A program made the position numbers and the translations under genes. A stretch of 64,000 nucleotides of DNA from Penelope pileata (lineage: Eukaryota > Chordata > Aves > Galliformes > Cracidae). The DNA lies in assembly GCA_013396635.1 (NCBI GenBank), contig WBMW01001607.1, forward strand, positions 186,001 to 250,000, read 5' to 3'. A model generated the notes under the pieces. The model was not told where the DNA came from and did not search any database. It saw only the letters and a program-made list of their open reading frames with translations. Positions 59,471 to 64,000 of the stretch are shown one piece after another. Each line of letters starts with the position of its first letter. The stretch's first letter is position 1.

Positions 59471-61027
59471 TAGTTTGTCTTAAGACATCTGCAAAGGAAA
59501 TTCATCCCTATGACAATTGTCTTGCAACATTGCTTCTTGTTATTACAAACACCTCTCTTCAGTCTGAGGAGCTAACTTGCTTGTTGCATTACTGACATGC
59601 TCTCACAAGGGCAAAGCAAGATGCATGGTATTTTTTTTTTTTCCCCTCTATGATAAGAGTACCTTACAAAATAATTAACAGATAAATGTTACCTACAAAG
59701 CTTTGCTGGAAATCATGAGTTCTGTTGTGTAACCATCATAGAGATCTTATACAATATACTAAGATGGAGGTATTTTAAAGTTTTTCATTTCCTCTATCCT
59801 ATTCTATTTCTCAATGTCGTTCATCTCAATCTCCTGGAAAAGCCACTGACCATTTTCAGTTTATAAAAACATTTACAAAGGGTACCTGAAAAGGTTTGGA
59901 TGCATTTTAATATCCTAAGATGAAGGCAAATACTTCAAAATTATTTTACTGGTAAAGAATTAATAAAGCTACACCACATTCAAAGGACGATGCAATTATC
60001 TGCATTACTAGCTAGCTGAGTTAGACATCTTGCTGCATGTTTATTTTATTAAAAGGTTAGAAATATAGAAAATAAGTATTCCAAGGGAATTCACATTAAG
60101 AATCTAAAATCACAGTGGCAAAGAAAAATGAAACATATTTCAAACAACTTGAATCAGGAAAGAAAAATGTGATTGATTAATTACGAGAAAAAATAGCACA
60201 CATAAACTTAGGTGATGAAAGTGTTTATGTACACATGATAAAAACTTCTGTTACGTAGATTAAGATTTTATTGGAATTCAGAATAAGCTGATGGTATTTG
60301 GCTTGACTCCTGCAGCAATACGATTGGAATAGGTCCTTTGGTGTTTTTAAGTTTAAAATTATTTTATTATTCTCTTTAAAGGAAGAAAAACTTTTTAGAA
60401 AGAACAAGGTATATATTATTTATATTATTGGAGTATATTGAGCTGAAAACTGTATTTAAAAGAACTAAGGAAAATAGTTTAAACCATATTCGCAAATGAA
60501 GGGCACATTTATTTTCGTCCTCAAATGATACTAATGAAGGTTGCAATACTTCAAAAAAAACATATGGATAGTCATACGGAAAAAAGGCTCATTAATTACT
60601 ATCTACAACAAAGTAATATATTTATCAATATGGAATAAGCTATATAAAGAAGGAACTGCAAACAATCTTATAATACATGTCAGACACTTGATTTACTGAC
60701 CATTTCATTTTCTCTGTCATTCAGAGAGTGACAAAATATGAAGCCTTTTTCAGAAGTTGTCTTCCAAGTTGATTCTTCTTCACACTCAATGTTCCTAGAC
60801 TACTTGATAATGGTTCCCCATCCCATTCCTGAATATCATAAGAGAAAAAAATAACTTTATCTCCAAGTAGCCAGGCTGGTCAGTTGGTCTTGTTTGATTG
60901 TCGTGAGATATCTGTTCCTCTAGCAGGGCTCTCTGCACTGACAGAGTTTACCTGGTACAACAAGTAGGTCTTCTCTATTAGACAACACATTTAAAGAAAG
61001 TCTAACAGGAAGACTACAGGTTTTGGG
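59471..61027. other. Unique AT-rich DNA
   Basis: Nothing recognised apart from short T runs (about 59630-59642). Confidence 0.5.
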
Positions 61028-61132
61028 AAGCCTGTCCTGTTTCCTGGTCTGGATTCCCATGGACTCTCCTGCCTTGGAGGCTCTCAAGGCAGGAGAGCCC
61101 ATGGGAATACAGAGAAGGAAAAGACGTGGCTT
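61028..61132. repeat. Strong hairpin: 23-bp inverted repeat with extended stem
   Basis: The arms at 61053-61075 and 61086-61108 are reverse complements with a single mismatch (A at 61063 against C at 61098), separated by a 10-base loop (GGAGGCTCTC). Weaker pairing continues outward, with TTCC/GGAA-type blocks near 61041-61044 and 61115-61118 and AAGCC (61028-61032) against GGCTT (61128-61132). The whole structure is about 105 nt, the size of a microRNA precursor. It is not part of any repeat family I recognise, and the purine/pyrimidine content is mixed, so composition does not explain it. Confidence 0.85.
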
Positions 61133-64000
61133 TGGGGCTACAAACCCTTGCAGTCCCCATCTGCCCTCACCAGTGGGTTCATCTACTTAACTATTACGGT
61201 GAGCATCTACTCAAAGGGAGAAGAAAGAGAACACAAAATCTCGATAATTTCCATGACAGATTTAAAGTTAATCCAGTAAGTTATTCATTTTCTGTTGTTT
61301 ATCCTGAAAGACTGCATTAATTATTAACTCAATGTTGCTGTGTGTCTGAAAGACAGACTAAATAAAAATCAGTGAAAAAAAAAATCAAAAAACTACTACC
61401 AGTTGACTCTGGCAGTCCTTTCCAGAACACTAAAATATTACTGCAATATTTCTTTGGAAAGACTTATTCTAGAAGCTAGAAGTTTGAAATAACTTTATTA
61501 TGTTAACATTGAACAAAGGAAGGAGCACTGAAAGGAGAGGGAGCAAATGGTGATCGGTTATTTTTCAGTCAGATAAAACACATTCCTTACTCTTGAGGAG
61601 CCAAAGCTGAAAATAATGAAGCTTATGATAACCTGAAAGGGAAAAGGAAATAAAGAAGAACAATTTTTGTTGGAAATCTACACATAATGAATGTTTCCTA
61701 GTACTGTGTTTAAAATCTTTTCTCTCATCAACATACCAGGAATTTATATACGGAACATTCAATAACGATAGAATTGATTCTTTGCATAACATTCCCATGC
61801 TACAAAGAGAGACCTCTGATATGACCCTCCTCTACTCCCCCTTCTCTAGTATTTTGTATTCTCTTTTATCTCTTTTCTATTTCTTTCTGTGATCAGCACT
61901 TTATCTACCTGTCAGATCCCAGTTAGAGGCTGCAGAAAATTTCTTTTTCCCCCCTGAGCAGCAGACTGAAAATGACCAAAACCTTCCACAATGAAGCACA
62001 CATTTAGATGCTAGAATCTAGTTAATATTATCCTTGTCAAATGCTTACCCTCTCACACAATTAATCCTCTACAGCTTCAAAAGTACTTAGCCCATAAAAT
62101 GTGAACTGATTTCTCTCTTACTTACAGGAAGAGGGGAAACATGGAAGAAATTCTCTAGCTGTACCTAAAATTTTTAGCAGACATCTCTCCCCCAAAATTT
62201 GTCTCCTACTTCATCAATTTTAGGGGAAAAAAAAAAAAAAAAAAAAAGATCATTGCATTGCTGATTTCTTCCAATAGACAGAAGTGTGTGTTGTGGGGGA
62301 CAAAATATTGTCTGAGATGTGGATGATAGACACAGGAGTAAAGAAATGTGTTGAAATGTATCATTAAGAGAAACAAGTAGTCACATTTTGAGGCTGGATT
62401 TTAATTTAACTCTGTAAGTGACATCTATGCTTGTTCCCATAACAACTATTTCGCTAACCCAAACATGACTGACAGTTCCCGCTTCAGTCCAGTCTATAAA
62501 GCCACTTGCATTTGCCTTGTTGAACTGCGACTACCTGCCAAAAGTGCATCACGAAATGTCATTGACCCTATGGTCACATGTAGTTTGTTCTTTTATCCTT
62601 TATCTAGAGACGATGTATGGCATTCAATGAAAATTAACCAAAATTAAACATTTTACTTAGTTAAGTTTTGTTGCTGTGAGAAGACTAGGACACCATTTTT
62701 ATTGTGTTTGAAAATGAGATGGTACACAACAGCTAAAAATTTATGCTATATCCTGAAGTCACTTTCATAAACAATAAGTCTTTAAAGAGAACAGAACTTA
62801 GAAGGTTCGGTGTTATTAAAAAATGGTATTTTCATTAATATGATGGATTAGCAGATGATGTACAGTCTTCTTGAGTTGCCTTCTCTGAATGTGAGTACAA
62901 TTCCTGCCATTCCAAATATTCTACTTTACACATACAGAATTCATTTCTGTAAGCCATTGCCACCATTCACTCGACTTTCACTCTTCTGATGATCTCTCCT
63001 ACTAGAAGCATCATCTCACACATTAGTAAGAGATTGAAAAGATTTGTAACTTTCCACAAAAATTCCTCTTTCCTATATACTAAGGACAATCAAACCAAAA
63101 GCTCTTCAAGTAACTATATTCAGTGTATTCTTTAGATCTGGAAGTCTTTATTTATGAAGAGTTTTTTTAAACAGTTACATTCTGTTTCAATACAGTACTT
63201 ATACCGGCAGTTATAAAAGAAGATAGAAATCGCAGGCAATTTGGATTGTACCTTTTCAGCATTGCTCAGTTCATAGTACAAAACAGCTAGCTACATAAAC
63301 ACATTTTTAAGAAGCATTTCCAGCGTGAAGTGTTCAACAAATCATTTTCCCCACCTCACATTCCTGTCCAGTATTTAAATGAATATTAATCTAGATAAGG
63401 GTAATATAGAGATATTTACATATCAACATTAATTTGGGAAATATATAGGTATTAATTTGAATATAAAATAATATACGGATATTAATATTTCTGCAGAAAG
63501 CTCTGTGACAACACGATACAAAAACACTGCCTCAGTCAGTTGTCTTCATAAAGCAGTAGAACAGAAAGCAAAAAAGCTGATGAAAAATTAATGCTTTCAC
63601 ACTATGATCAGCATTTCCAGGATTAATATTCAGCTATAACAGTTTTGCAAGAGCTTCAGAAAAAACTAAACTGATAACAAAAAAACAATCCAAAAAGCCA
63701 TGTTGTTCACTCTTAAGGTTTAGTCTGTCTATTGAGACTGTGATGATATAGTCATTGTGTTTGATAAAGGCACTATGTATATATTTACTACAATATAAAA
63801 GATCACCTAACAGGATTGCTTTTGAATCTAATCAACTATTTATATAGTATTCCTTCCTGTCCATCTCAGTGATATGCCTAGTAACATGACATCTGACTCA
63901 GCCTGGTGGGAAAATATTTGATAGACATGTTTTCTAGAGTGTTACCCAAGTAAATAAACATCAGCAAAAACAGTAACATTCTTACTACTCCCTGTTTTAT
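61133..64000. other. Unique AT-rich DNA
   Basis: A 21-base poly(A) at 62227-62247 and AT-rich, ATTAAT-rich sequence near 63375-63495. No gene or repeat family recognised. Confidence 0.5.

Noticed and set aside
62227..62247. 21-base poly(A), considered as the tail of a processed pseudogene
   Set aside because: The upstream sequence shows no coding or polyadenylation-signal context and no matching flanking repeats.
1..64000. CRISPR array, operon or prokaryotic defence-type system
   Set aside because: Sequence is clearly avian. There are no spaced direct repeats of that kind and no prokaryotic gene structure.

Overview
This window looks like AT-rich, gene-poor bird genomic DNA. I found no host protein-coding exon, tRNA, rRNA or CRISPR array that I can support. 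The avian assignment rests on the repeats. There are many CR1 LINE copies with the typical 3' end (repeated ATTCTATG-type octamers) and the CR1 reverse-transcriptase protein signature. There are also several solo LTRs of bird endogenous-retrovirus families whose sense strand starts TG(T)CCTGGTTTCAGCTG-like, and a decayed mariner copy close to the chicken element known as Galluhop/Mariner1_GG. The mariner suggests a galliform, but that is less sure than 'bird'.

Layout. 1-840 unique; 840-1623 CR1 (+) broken by a single N; 1624-6840 unique; 6841-7112 CR1 3' end (-); unique sequence with an old MIR/L2-like tail near 10.2 kb; 10441-10580 CR1 (-); unique; 15058-15589 solo LTR (-); a long unique stretch to 24.39 kb; 24396-24868 solo LTR (-); 24986-25121 CR1 (+); unique; 27709-28704 long solo LTR (-); 28869-29632 CR1 (-); an 11 kb unique stretch with a GACA/GAAA microsatellite and a conserved-looking block at 37.5 kb; 40715-41628 CR1 (-); 43159-43705 solo LTR (-); 47299-48293 CR1 (-) broken by a second single N; unique; 55966-58120 a three-level nest (CR1 inside an LTR inside another LTR); 59217-59470 mariner remnant; 61028-61132 a strong hairpin; unique to 64000.

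No genes work together here. The coding sequence that can be recognised is transposon-derived: CR1 reverse transcriptase fragments and the C-terminus of a mariner transposase. The LTR calls are supported by TG...CA-type ends and 5-6 bp target-site duplications. All six LTRs and six of eight CR1 copies lie on the minus strand, the pattern expected in an intron of a plus-strand gene.

The main points for a second look are: both N bases stand in for about 0.47 kb of missing CR1 sequence; a 259-bp block shared by two CR1 copies is about 99% identical although their flanks are much more diverged; the nested insertions give a relative history; and a near-perfect 23-bp inverted repeat sits in unique DNA. 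I see no new biological system. Boundaries of old repeats are by eye, good to about 10-30 bases unless a target-site duplication is cited.
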